Position numbers and translations under genes: made by a program. Below are positions 45,974 to 55,457 of a stretch of DNA of 64,000 bases, piece by piece. Source of the stretch: Candidatus Methanohalarchaeum thermophilum (lineage in GTDB: Archaea > Halobacteriota > Methanonatronarchaeia > Methanonatronarchaeales > Methanonatronarchaeaceae); the NCBI GenBank assembly GCA_001914405.1, contig MSDW01000002.1, positions 310,001 to 374,000 on the forward strand. Reading direction: 5' to 3'. The notes beneath the pieces were generated by a model. That model did not search any database. It worked only from the letters and a program-made list of their open reading frames with translations, and was not told the origin of the DNA. How positions within the stretch are numbered: position 1 is the first letter of the stretch; each line of letters begins with the position of its first letter.

Positions 45974-46090
45974 TTCTTTCATAGAGGAGGGTAAAGTTTA
46001 TGGGAGAGCCCGTGCGCCCTTTTCCATCTAATGGAAAGAGAGTTACTGCTTTCTCAAGCCCTTACAAAGCAAAGGTTAATGTATTTTATC
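45740..46090. ncRNA. G/C-rich structured region, possible RNA
   Basis: The most G/C-rich noncoding stretch of the window, inside and just beyond the type 3 element. Contains TTTCCATCTAATGGAAA and several G/C stems. It lacks the landmarks of RNase P RNA (GAGGAAAGTCCG) or SRP RNA. Strand and function uncertain. Confidence 0.35.
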
Positions 46091-46227
46091 TTATTTAGAG
46101 GGAAAGTGAAACCACTTTTTCTTTAGATATAGAAAACCTAGGCTTGGTTTTAGGTGTATTAAATTGTTTTAACTCTATTTTTAGGTTTTAATTTGGTTTA
46201 ATTTGTTTTTTTTTTATGTTTTTTGTC

Positions 46228-48090
46228 TTATTCTTTTTGTGGTTCTTGGAAGATTTTTTGGGCTTCTTGAACGGCTTTTTCTTTTCCTAGTATTGTTAAT
46301 CGGTCTCCTTTTTGGAATTCTAGGTCTCCGTGTGGGATTAGGTCTTTTTCTTTTCTTTTTACTAGTACTATTAGGCTTTCTCTTGGGAAAACTTTGCATT
46401 TCTCTATGCCTGGCCCGCAGATGTTTTTTAGTTTTTTTCCAATTATTTCTTCGTTTTGGATTTCGATTTCGACTATGTCTCCTTTTCTTCCTATTTCCAT
46501 CATGTTGAAGATTTCTGGTCTTTCTATTAGGTTTTCGAGCATGACTGCAGATGATAGGTCGGGGTTCATTGATCTTATTCCTAGGTCTTCGAAAGCTTCG
46601 AAGTTTTCATCGTTGTTTACTCTGGCTACTATTCTGTCTTCGTCTACATTGAATTTAGTTTTTGCTATTTGACAGGCCATTAGGTTTGCTTCATCGTCAT
46701 TAGTTGCAGCGACTAGGTATTTTGTTCTGGATAGGTTTGCTTCCTCTAATATTTTTTTATTGCATGCACTTCCTTCTATGTATCTTATTCCTTCTTTACG
46801 TAATTCTTCTCCTAGTTCTTCTTTCTGGTCTATTACTACGACATTTTCTCCTCTATTGTTTAATCTTCTTGCTAGTGTTCCTCCTACTCCTCCTCCACCT
46901 GCTATAACCATCTCCATTGGTATCACATCAAAGTACTCAGCTAATCTATTTGCCGTTATTCCCGTAAAGATAACGGCTATAATTATTGTTAAAAATACGA
47001 GACCTAAAATCGTTCCCCCATCATTCATCTGTAGGGAAAAGTATGTGGCCATTGCAGCAGGTACCACTCCCTTTGGCCCAATTAATGAAACGAATCCTAT
47101 TTCATTTCTTTCTAAAGAAGACCCTAGCGTTGATAAGTAAACTGCTAATGGCCTAATTAAGAATAAGATGAGTAAAACTATTATTATACCGCCAGGGATT
47201 ATTGACATTATCTCATTAAATCCTAACAAACTGGGTAACAAAATAAATATGATCGAAATCAGGATTATTGAAACATCTTCCTTAAATTCTAATACTGCCT
47301 CTTTATGCCTAAAATCGTGGCTACCAACTATTATAGATGCTATCGCTATAGCCATTATTCCAGTTTCCTCTAAAAAATAATCAGCTGATATAAATATAGC
47401 TAAAGCAAAGATTATAGATGAAAAACGAATGTATCTCTCATCGAAATCGGCTAACTTAAAGAAGTAGACCATGCCGAAACCACCAACCAGGCCCATAAAG
47501 ATACCAAAACCCAGATGTGCCACGAAATTATGTAATCCTGTTAAAGATAGCCCCCCGGAAACTATCATGCTGAAAACAGCCACAGCTAGTAATGCACTTA
47601 TAGGGTCATTTAGAACTCCTTCAAAGTCAAGCAAAGAAGAAATATCTTCTTCCACATGTATTTGTCTCAAAAGAGGTCTTGTTACAGTAGGACCAGTAGC
47701 TGTGATCAGAGCACCAAATAACATAGAAACAGCAAGACCTAAGTCTAAAATTAAGAAAGTGATTAACGAAGCTAAAACAAATGTAACAGAAACACCTACT
47801 GTCACTAAACCAAAAATTGGCCTAGAGAGATGTCTTAACTCCCTTAAATCAAGATTAATTCCGCCTTCAAATACAATAATAGCAACTGATAACGCAACCA
47901 AGACCTCTAAATAAGACATGAAGCCACTTGGATTAATAACACCAAGAACCTCAGGCCCCAAAATTATCCCAAAAGACAACAAATACACTATACTCGGTAT
48001 TTCAGTCTTCTCAGCAATCAACTGACTAACAAACCCAACCACTAAAATCAAAACTATAATCCCTAACTGCGTCGTCGGTTCACTCACCAT
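46228..48090 (-). CDS. Cation:proton antiporter (NhaP/CPA type) with C-terminal TrkA-N and TrkA-C domains
   Basis: 620 aa. Residues 1-395 form the 12-13-span antiporter core with GGINLDLRELRH, TATGPTVTRPLLRQI and FEGVLNDPISALLAV, in which D is the ion-site residue. Then a Rossmann TrkA-N (GGGGVGGTLARRLNNRGENV) and TrkA-C. Probably expels Na+ or K+ under nucleotide control. GGAGG precedes the start; GTG one codon in is an equally good start. Confidence 0.88.
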   Translation of the reverse strand: MVSEPTTQLGIIVLILVVGFVSQLIAEKTEIPSIVYLLSFGIILGPEVLGVINPSGFMSYLEVLVALSVAIIVFEGGINLDLRELRHLSRPIFGLVTVGVSVTFVLASLITFLILDLGLAVSMLFGALITATGPTVTRPLLRQIHVEEDISSLLDFEGVLNDPISALLAVAVFSMIVSGGLSLTGLHNFVAHLGFGIFMGLVGGFGMVYFFKLADFDERYIRFSSIIFALAIFISADYFLEETGIMAIAIASIIVGSHDFRHKEAVLEFKEDVSIILISIIFILLPSLLGFNEIMSIIPGGIIIVLLILFLIRPLAVYLSTLGSSLERNEIGFVSLIGPKGVVPAAMATYFSLQMNDGGTILGLVFLTIIIAVIFTGITANRLAEYFDVIPMEMVIAGGGGVGGTLARRLNNRGENVVVIDQKEELGEELRKEGIRYIEGSACNKKILEEANLSRTKYLVAATNDDEANLMACQIAKTKFNVDEDRIVARVNNDENFEAFEDLGIRSMNPDLSSAVMLENLIERPEIFNMMEIGRKGDIVEIEIQNEEIIGKKLKNICGPGIEKCKVFPRESLIVLVKRKEKDLIPHGDLEFQKGDRLTILGKEKAVQEAQKIFQEPQKE

Positions 48091-48238
48091 TATCCTCCAA
48101 TTAACCCAAACACACCATACCCAACCAAAAAATCTAAAAAACCTATAGAAACCTCACACACCAAAGAAACCAAAAATCAAATTTATATCATAAACACCAA
48201 AAATGTATCAGTTATATTCAATTTCAGCCTCGATGCAA

Positions 48239-49592
48239 GTGAACTACCCCTACCAAAATCAGAGATTTTGGAAGGGGCTTCCCTGTTCAACCACATGACT
48301 TACTGGAACCGAAGTTCCAGCAGAGGTCATTGTGTCTGAGGGCTTAACTTCGGACAGTCCCTGCCCTACCAAACTTATAGCCTTATTTAGGATGTTTATG
48401 GCTGCATTCAAATCTCGATCTATCTCTAAACCACATTCTTTACATTTGTGGGTTCTATCTGTTAATTCTTTATCTACTTTATTATCACAATTTGGGTTTG
48501 AGCAACTTTTTGTGGTGTTTTTTGCTTCTACCTCTATAACTTGCTTACCAGCTTGTGAAGCTTTGTAAGCAAGCATAGACACGAATTCATTCCAAGCATG
48601 ATTAGCTATATGCCTATTTAGGGCACTACTCTCCCCCTCCGATAAGTTCTTAGTATCCAAATCCTCTACCGCTATCACATCGTATCTATCAACATATGCT
48701 CTTGATAATTTATGCAAAAAATCTCTTCGTGCATCTCTTAGTTTCTTGTATGCTTTTGCCAGCCTCTTTTTTTTTGTTTCTTCCAATTGTTGCTTCCTTT
48801 CTCTTTCCTCGATAACTTCTTTTGTTCTTTTTTAATTCTCTCGTATTTCTTTTCCAACAAATTTTTTAAGTCTTGTATCTCTCTCCCTTCGCTATCAACC
48901 AAGAAGTTGGATACGTTTAGGTCTATTCCTATTATCTCGCTATCTTCTGTGATTGGTTTCTTGTCGGATTTCTCTATCTCCAACTGGAGAATAATTTTCC
49001 AGTCACCACAACTGTATTCTTTTATTATTACGCCCTTGACCTCACCACCTTCTGGAACTGGTCTATGGAAGTTTACGGGTATTTCTCCTATCTTAGATAA
49101 ATAGATATATCCTTCTTCTTGGTTTATTTTGTAGCCTGATTGGCTATATTCGATGCTATTTATTGAATTCTTGTACCGTAGTTTTCCAACTTTTTCTCCC
49201 TTCTCTTTCTTCGTGTTTAAGGATTTGATTGCGTTGTATATTCTCCCAACTGTTTGTTGAGCCGCCTTTGAGTGAACATTTTGGAATTCTGGGTTTGATG
49301 TTTTCTTCCATTTTGGTAAATTGTTGTACATCTCGTATTTCTTTATCCAATTATCTGATTTGTTTAGTGTTTCTAGTGCTTTGTTGTAGATGTTTTTGTG
49401 TATCTCGAAGTGCTTTTTTAACTCTTCTTTGTTTTCTTTTGTTGGGTTAGCATCGTATTTGTAAGAAAGTGATTGTGTACTCATTTGTTATATATCCATT
49501 TATGGGTTTATGTTTTAAATAGTTCCCCTTTAACTTGATTCATCACCCACCTAAACCAAAAGGTTTAGGAAGGTGTCTTCTCAATTATTTAG
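48239..49592 (-). mobile_element. IS200/IS605-type element with frameshifted tnpB
   Basis: Minus strand: target TTTTAT, left tip CTAAATAATTGAGAAGACACC with left palindrome CCTAAACC/GGTTTAGG; right palindrome CCAAAATC/GATTTTGG, then GGGGTAGTTCAC. No tnpA. Length 1354 bp. It defines the family ends used to recognise the solo hairpins. Confidence 0.85.
48259..49484 (-). pseudogene. tnpB: tnpB with a -1 frameshift in a poly-A run
   Basis: The first frame (ATG 49484) runs through RuvC-I IIGIDLNVSNFLV to about 48770. The second holds RuvC-II VIAVEDLDTKNL, zinc ribbon CSNPNC...CKEC and DRDLNAAINIL. The sense strand has nine As at the break (about 48770-48778); ten would join the frames as NWKKQKKKRLAKAYKK. 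All catalytic residues are otherwise present, so a sequencing error is possible. Confidence 0.8.
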
Positions 49593-49724
49593 ATAAAACA
49601 ACCAAACAACTCTAAAAATAAAAAAAAGAAAAAAACTATCTTAAACTAAGTTAAAGAGTTATTCGAGGCATAGAGAGGCTATCAAGAAATAATAAAAAGG
49701 ATTGGTGTTATTTTGGTGGTTTAT

Positions 49725-50051
49725 TTATAGTTTTTTGTTTATTTGTTCTAGTTGTTCTGTTATCTTAGTTAGTTGGCTTTTCATTTCTTTTATTTCTTTC
49801 ATTAATTCTTTATTAACTGTTTCTTTTTCTCTGGATCTTGAGTGCTGGCCCATACTCCCCAGCATCTGGGCTAATGGGTTTCCTCCTCCAAGTGGAGACT
49901 TTCTTTCTCCTTTATCTTTATCCATTTTTTCTTTCATCTTTTGTCTAAGCTCCTCTGCTCTCTCTTTCACTTCTTCTTTTTCTTTCTCTTTTTCTTTCTC
50001 TATTTCTTTATTTTTATCAAATTTGTTTTCTTTATTACTTTCTTCAACCAT
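49725..50051 (-). CDS. Charged coiled-coil protein, unknown
   Basis: 108 aa. K/E-rich N-terminal helix (EKEKEKEEVKERAEELRQKM), a glycine/methionine break (SPLGGGNPLAQMLGSMGQ), and a C-terminal coiled coil (MKEIKEMKSQLTKITEQLEQ). I see no known family. Single gene, divergent from the KhtT-like operon. Confidence 0.5.
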   Translation of the reverse strand: MVEESNKENKFDKNKEIEKEKEKEKEEVKERAEELRQKMKEKMDKDKGERKSPLGGGNPLAQMLGSMGQHSRSREKETVNKELMKEIKEMKSQLTKITEQLEQINKKL

Positions 50052-50206
50052 AATCAATCAACCAATCAAATAATTAAGTTTGTTTTCAAAAAACCTTCAC
50101 CAAAGAAATACTTTGAAAAATAGAAACCATGGATTTAGTTGAATTTTATTTTATTTTTGCTAAAAATTATATATTGGTTGTTTTATTATTTTATTATTGA
50201 TTTGAG

Positions 50207-50686
50207 ATGTCTGTTAGGGAAACGGATCTGCCTGGAGTCGGTAAGAAGTTTGTTGTTGATTTATCTGGTGACCTGGAGTTGGTGATAGTTATTCATTTAT
50301 CGGGGAAGAGAGAAGTTTTTCTTAATGATGACCCTGAAGAGGATAATAAGAAATTATTTGAAGCTTCTGATGAGGTTTCAAGGAAGATTGGGTCTATTTT
50401 AGAGGGAGCTTACTTTGAACCTGTTTCTTCTGAGGAAACTGAGGCAAAATTGGGTGGTGAAGTCTTTATTGAGTGGTATGATATTGAAGAGAATATGAAT
50501 GTAGCTGGTAGAGAAATTAGTGAACTCAAGTTGAGAGAGGAGACAGGTGCTACTATTATAGCTATTCAGAGAGATGATATGTGTATTGGTTCTATTGGAC
50601 CGGATACAGAAATCAGATCTGGAGATATTTTAGTGGTGGTTGGGACCAAGGAAGCACAAGATAAGTTTAAAGATGCTTTAAATTGA
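50207..50686 (+). CDS. KhtT-like antiporter regulatory subunit (RCK-C domain)
   Basis: 159 aa. N-terminal beta domain (ETDLPGVGKKFVVDL) and C-terminal TrkA-C domain (NVAGREISELKLREETGATI...RSGDILVVVGT). In KhtT-type proteins this domain binds a nucleotide and opens the K+/H+ antiporter. It ends six bases before the antiporter gene, clearly one operon. Confidence 0.85.
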   Translation: MSVRETDLPGVGKKFVVDLSGDLELVIVIHLSGKREVFLNDDPEEDNKKLFEASDEVSRKIGSILEGAYFEPVSSEETEAKLGGEVFIEWYDIEENMNVAGREISELKLREETGATIIAIQRDDMCIGSIGPDTEIRSGDILVVVGTKEAQDKFKDALN

Positions 50687-50692
50687 TTTAGA

Positions 50693-51889
50693 ATGGCACT
50701 TGATTCGGCTTTGCTAGAGATTGGGCTAATGTTTACTGCTCTGGCTGGTGGAGGAGTCTTATCTAGGTACTTAAAGAAATCAGTGATCCCTTTTTATATT
50801 CTCCTAGGAATCACCCTAGGCCCCTATGCCCTAGGACGATCTAGTTTTATCTATGTAGGTGAAACAGAGATCACTTCGGTTTTTCTTGAAGTTGGAGCAG
50901 AATTAGGAGTTATTTTTTTACTTTTCTTCCTTGGTCTTGAGTTTAGTTTTGAGAAACTACTCTCAGGGAAGAAAACAATTTTAAAAGCTGGTTTCATTGA
51001 TCTATTTAATTTAGTCATCGGTTTTGCAGTTGGATTCTTGTTCTTTGGTGGATTGCTTGCAGCTGCCTTGATAGGTGGCATAGTCTATATATCCTCCAGT
51101 GCTATTATAACCAGATCTCTAATTGACCTTGAATGGATTGCAAACGATGAAGCAGAATCAATTCTAGGTATATTAGTTTTCGAGGATCTCTTCATTGCTA
51201 TTTACTTAGCATTAATAACAGCTTTTTTACTTGAAGGAACCGGGAACCTAAGCAATGTGGTTTATTCTATAGTTATTGCTGTTGCTTTTATTTTGTTTCT
51301 GTTAGCTTCCGTTCACTGGGGATCAGGTTTTTTTGAGAGAATACTAGATATCTCCTCCAATGAAATGCTATTAATCAGAGCTACAGGAGTTACTATCTTA
51401 GTATCAGGTTTAGCTTTATCTTTTGGAGTGAGCGCTGCTGTCGCAGCTTTCTTTATCGGAATGGCATTTGGTGACACAGAAAATAGCAATAGACTTGAGG
51501 AGATCCTAGAGCCCATTAGAGACCTATTTGCTGCTGTATTTTTCTTCTACATAGGTTCTCAAACGGATCCAAGTTTGTTACCAGCAGTTGCTGTTCTCAT
51601 CTCCGGTGCAACATTGGCTACAGGTATTTCAAAACTATTTACCGGATACTTTGGTGGTAAAATATACGGACTAAATAAGAGAAGACGCATTAGAGTTGGA
51701 CTAAGTTTGACTACAAGAGGAGAATTCTCTCTAGTTATAGCTACAATAGCAGCCTCAGCAACTGGAGCTATGGCCAATTCAACTATAACAGAAACCATAC
51801 CAGCATTTACCGTAGGATACGTACTCGTAATGAGTATACTTGGAACATTGTTAATGCAATACTCTAGTAAAATAGAAACCAAAATCTAG
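50693..51889 (+). CDS. Potassium/proton antiporter (KhtU/KefB-like, CPA2)
   Basis: 398 aa with 12-13 spans. LGITLGPYALGR, FLLFFLGLEFSFEKLLSGKK, YISSSAIITRSLIDL, FFIGMAFGDTENSNRLEEIL and TTRGEFSLVIATIA match CPA2 antiporters without the C-terminal TrkA domain, which is supplied by the upstream gene. Likely exports K+ or Na+. Stop is TAG. Confidence 0.88.
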   Translation: MALDSALLEIGLMFTALAGGGVLSRYLKKSVIPFYILLGITLGPYALGRSSFIYVGETEITSVFLEVGAELGVIFLLFFLGLEFSFEKLLSGKKTILKAGFIDLFNLVIGFAVGFLFFGGLLAAALIGGIVYISSSAIITRSLIDLEWIANDEAESILGILVFEDLFIAIYLALITAFLLEGTGNLSNVVYSIVIAVAFILFLLASVHWGSGFFERILDISSNEMLLIRATGVTILVSGLALSFGVSAAVAAFFIGMAFGDTENSNRLEEILEPIRDLFAAVFFFYIGSQTDPSLLPAVAVLISGATLATGISKLFTGYFGGKIYGLNKRRRIRVGLSLTTRGEFSLVIATIAASATGAMANSTITETIPAFTVGYVLVMSILGTLLMQYSSKIETKI

Positions 51890-52291
51890 ACTCCATCCTA
51901 CGATAAACAAAAATCTTCTTTATCTTAATGGTTGAGAAGATCCCTCTCCAAAATCCCTTGATTTAGGTAGGGTAGAAAATCACGTCTCCTCTAGGTTTAT
52001 CTTTTATTAGAGCTAAGACCTCTTTTACGTAAAAAGAAGAGGATAGGATTATATTTTCTGCTCCTTGGTTCTTCCTTTTGTTTTAGCCCTATGTAAATTT
52101 GGCTAAAAGCAGTATTTTTCTATTATATCTATTCTATTTTTGGTTTTTGGGTTTTGTTTCTTGGTTTTTGTTTTTTGTGTTTTTGTTTTTTTAAAAAATA
52201 TGTTTTGAAAAGGGGTTTTGAAGCCCTTTTGTTGGTTTTGGGTTTGGGGGTTTGTTGTTTTTTTCTTGGTTTTTTTGGTTGTTTTTTGTTT
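51890..52291. other. Intergenic region, no gene
   Basis: Holds solo hairpin 7, then T/G-rich sequence that is the A/C-rich 3' end of glnA on the sense strand. Confidence 0.45.
51924..51983 (+). repeat. Solo terminal hairpin 7
   Basis: After CTTTAT: CTTAATGGTTGAGAAGATCC, imperfect palindrome CCAAAATC...GATTTAGG, then GGGTAGAAAATCAC. Closest to solo hairpin 5. Confidence 0.75.
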
Positions 52292-53629
52292 TTAGTATTT
52301 TTCTAGGTATTCTTTTGTTTCCCATTTTGATACGTGTGCTTTGTATTGGTCCCATTCGTGTTTTTTGGCTTCGATGAATTTTTGGGCTACGTGTTCGCCT
52401 AGTGCGTTTAGTATTACTTCGTCGTTTTCTAGTGCTGTTACTGCTTGTTTTAGGTTTTCTGGCAGGGTTTGGATTCCGTATTCTTCCATTTTTTGTTCTG
52501 TTAGTTCGTAGATGTTTTCTTTAACTGGGTCGGGTGGTGTTAGTTGTTTTTCTATTCCGTCTAGTCCGGCCTGCAGTAGGACTGATAGTGCGAGGTATGG
52601 GTTGCAGGATGGGTCTGGTGATCTGTATTCGAGTCTTTTTCCTTCTGATTTTTCTACGCCTGGGATTCTTATTAGGGCTGATCTGTTTACATCGCTCCAG
52701 GCCATGTATATTGGTGCTTCGTATCCTGGTATTAGTCTCTTGTATGAGTTTACTATTGGGTTTGTTATGGCTGTTATTGCTGGTGCATGTTCTATTAGTC
52801 CTGCTAGAAAGTGGTATGCTGTTTCTGATAGACTGTATTCGTCTGTTTTATCGTAGAATGCGTTTTCTCCGTTTTTGAATAGTGAGATGTGGGTGTGCAT
52901 TCCGCTTCCGTTTATTCCTGCTATTGGTTTTGGCATAAATGTGCCGTGGAGGTTGTTCATTTCTGCTATTGCTCTTACTACCATTCGAAATGTTGCTATA
53001 TTGTCGGCTGTTTTTAGTCCTTGAGCGTATTTGAAGTCGATCTCGTGTTGGCCTTCGGCTACTTCGTGGTGGCTGGCTTCGATTTCGAAGCCCATATTTT
53101 CTAATGTCAGTATTATGTCTCTTCTTAGGTCTTGAGCTAGATCTTTTGGGGCTAGGTCAAAGTATCCTCCTGCATCATGGGTTTTTAGTGAAGCTGATCC
53201 GTTTTCTTTTTCGAAAACGAAGAATTCTGGCTCTGGACCGGAATAAAATTTGTATCCCATTTTTTTGGCTTTTCGTTCTGCTTTTTTCAATACATATCTT
53301 GGGTCGCCTTTGAATGGGTCTCCGTTCGGTCTTTCTACATCACATATTAATCTTGCGGTCATTGGTTCGTCTTCGCCATTGTTTCTCCATGGTAGTACTG
53401 CAAATGTGTTGGGGTCAGGATTTAGCCTCATATCGCTTTCTTGTATTCTCACGAAGCCTTCAATTGAGCTTCCATCAAACCATATTCCTTCGTCTAAGGC
53501 CTTCTTTAATTGGTCTATTGGTATTGATACATTTTTAACTATTCCTAATATATCCGTAAACTGTAGTCTTATGAATTTCACATTTTTTTCTTCTGCTTCT
53601 TCTAGTACCTGTCTTTTTGATTTACCCAT
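52292..53629 (-). CDS. glnA: Glutamine synthetase, type I
   Basis: 445 aa. [81 protein letters not shown], and the adenylylation-loop region [15 protein letters not shown]. Makes glutamine from glutamate, ATP and ammonia. GGTGAAAAA precedes the ATG. Confidence 0.97.
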   Translation of the reverse strand: MGKSKRQVLEEAEEKNVKFIRLQFTDILGIVKNVSIPIDQLKKALDEGIWFDGSSIEGFVRIQESDMRLNPDPNTFAVLPWRNNGEDEPMTARLICDVERPNGDPFKGDPRYVLKKAERKAKKMGYKFYSGPEPEFFVFEKENGSASLKTHDAGGYFDLAPKDLAQDLRRDIILTLENMGFEIEASHHEVAEGQHEIDFKYAQGLKTADNIATFRMVVRAIAEMNNLHGTFMPKPIAGINGSGMHTHISLFKNGENAFYDKTDEYSLSETAYHFLAGLIEHAPAITAITNPIVNSYKRLIPGYEAPIYMAWSDVNRSALIRIPGVEKSEGKRLEYRSPDPSCNPYLALSVLLQAGLDGIEKQLTPPDPVKENIYELTEQKMEEYGIQTLPENLKQAVTALENDEVILNALGEHVAQKFIEAKKHEWDQYKAHVSKWETKEYLEKY

Positions 53630-53985
53630 TTTTTCACCATTTCATTAATTATCACATATTAATTGAACATATATCCTATAAATGTTTCGTATAATTAAAA
53701 AAATAACAAAAAAATAAACCAAAAATAAAGAATCCCTCAAAAAAATTAAGAAAAAATAACAAAAAACCATAAAAAAAACAAAAAACCAAAACAACCCCAC
53801 CCCCCCAACACCCAAAGAAAAAAATCCGCTGCAACCACTAAAAACCACAAAAAACCCTCAACCAATAAGAAACCATAAACAAAAAACCAACAAAAAAGCA
53901 CTAACAGGAAAAAACAACCAAAAACCCTAAAAAATAAAACCCAACTTAACACTTACCTATGTTTTAAAAGAGTCTTTAAATTAAA
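53630..53985. other. glnA promoter and A/C-rich leader; no gene
   Basis: On the minus strand CATTTATAGG (TATA-like) lies about 53675-53684. Two near repeats ATTAATATGTGATAATTAAT make a possible operator. I do not see the methanogen NrpR site GGAA-N6-TTCC. The rest is homopolymeric A/C. Confidence 0.4.
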
Positions 53986-54282
53986 TCATTCTTTTTCAGG
54001 CCTAAATTCAATTCCATCTTCGGTTTTCCTTATCTCGTATCCTTCTCCCTTTTCGATTACTTTTGTTTCATCACCTGTATCTTTAAATTTCATGGTGTCT
54101 TTAAATTTTTCCCTTTCATGAAAGTATTCTCTAAGAGCATCCTTTATTAGTTCGGTTCTACTGCTAAATCCCTCTGCAGGATTTTCTTCTATGTATTTAT
54201 CTATTTTATCGGCAACCTTTTTAGGTAACTTTATCGTAGTATACTCTTTTCTACCCAACTGAACCCGCCCATTAGTAATCAA
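53986..54282 (-). CDS. Ribbon-helix-helix (CopG-like) regulator
   Basis: 98 aa. YTTIKLPKKVADKIDKYIE, GFSSRTELIKDALREYFHE is the RHH fold, followed by an acidic tail (IRKTEDGIEFRPEKE). TTG start at 54282; TTG nine codons in, after GGGCGGG, is also possible. No toxin is next to it; it may be an independent regulator. Convergent with nothing, divergent from the ECF operon. Confidence 0.7.
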   Translation of the reverse strand: MITNGRVQLGRKEYTTIKLPKKVADKIDKYIEENPAEGFSSRTELIKDALREYFHEREKFKDTMKFKDTGDETKVIEKGEGYEIRKTEDGIEFRPEKE

Positions 54283-54498
54283 TTACTATATCATTATTTA
54301 CTTCTTTATACACTTTAATTAATTTCCCTCTTCCCATGGGACCCAAAAAGATCATTTTCGGAGTATGATAATAGAAACGCTATTATATCATCTTATAAAG
54401 CATGATACAACAACTATCCAGTACAGTATTACGTGTGTTTTACTCTGAAGCAGGTATAAGTGGGTTCTTCCTGAAAAATGATGTTGATGTGATAAATA

Positions 54499-55005
54499 AT
54501 GAGTTCAAAAAATAATTATTGGAACACTAAAAGAGTAGCACGAATAGCAATTTTCACATCTATAGCAATACTTGGATCATTCTTAAAGCTTCCAAGCCCA
54601 ACTGGAACAGTAGCGCTAGACTCTGCACCCGGTTTTTTTGCCGCCGCAGCATGGGGATACCTCGAGGGAGGTTTAGTAATATCAGCTGGCCATCTCATAT
54701 CCAGCGCAATAGTTGGATTCCCACTTGGAGTATTACACCTCCCAATTGCCCTAATAATGATCTTTGCAGCAGCCCTATTCAGAGCAGGCATCAGAAAAAT
54801 ACCAGAAAAATACAAATTAAACCAAATAACAGGTACACTTACAGCTGGTTCCTTCAACGGACTAGCCGGTATAATACTAGCACCAGCCCTAGGATGGGGT
54901 ATGGCCATAGGAATAACTCCATCTCTAATAGTAGCCTCATTCATCAATGTAATAGTAGCAATAACCGTCTACAACATCCTAAAAGAAACAAAATACATCA
55001 AATAA
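54499..55005 (+). CDS. ECF transporter S component
   Basis: 168 aa with five to six spans. Pattern ARIAIFTSIAILGSFLKLPS, TGTVALDSAPGFFAAAAWG, EGGLVISAGHLISSAIVGFP of vitamin-type S components. The substrate is not certain; the LDSAPGFFAA-type N-terminus reminds me of corrinoid-precursor carriers. The energising module (EcfA-A fusion, EcfT) follows 450 bp later. Confidence 0.75.
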   Translation: MSSKNNYWNTKRVARIAIFTSIAILGSFLKLPSPTGTVALDSAPGFFAAAAWGYLEGGLVISAGHLISSAIVGFPLGVLHLPIALIMIFAAALFRAGIRKIPEKYKLNQITGTLTAGSFNGLAGIILAPALGWGMAIGITPSLIVASFINVIVAITVYNILKETKYIK

Positions 55006-55457
55006 ACAATCAAACAACTCAAAAACCAAACAACCATATAAACAAAACCATAAGCCAAAATTAACCACCATACACTAAAAAAACCAAAAAAAACACAATA
55101 TAAAACTGCTCCACCACTCCAACTAGAAAGCCCTAAAACCAGGCCCAACCTCAAAACCAACACCCAATAGAACTCCTAATAGATCAAATAAACCAGACAA
55201 ACCAAACATCAACCACATACAAATCACTTGGATTCATGGCCCTGAATTTTAATTTAAAAACGTTCTTAAGAGGTTGTGTATTGGGTTAAGATGGTTTGAA
55301 GGTGGAGCCTCAGGCAATTTAAATTTTTCTAAGGCCATACTCTAGATTAAAGTTAGAATCCTTAGACATTTATAAGGAAGGTGTAATTAGTTCACTGGTT
55401 CCATGGACAGGACAGGTTTCTAATTGAATTTCTGGTTTTTGAAGTTGTTGGAGTTAG
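55006..55457. other. Intergenic region with a decayed element
   Basis: 452 bp. 55240-55410 has mixed composition and ends in AAGGAAGGTGTAATTAGTTCAC, a right-tip-like sequence, so it is probably a worn gene-free element. No riboswitch I can name. Confidence 0.35.
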
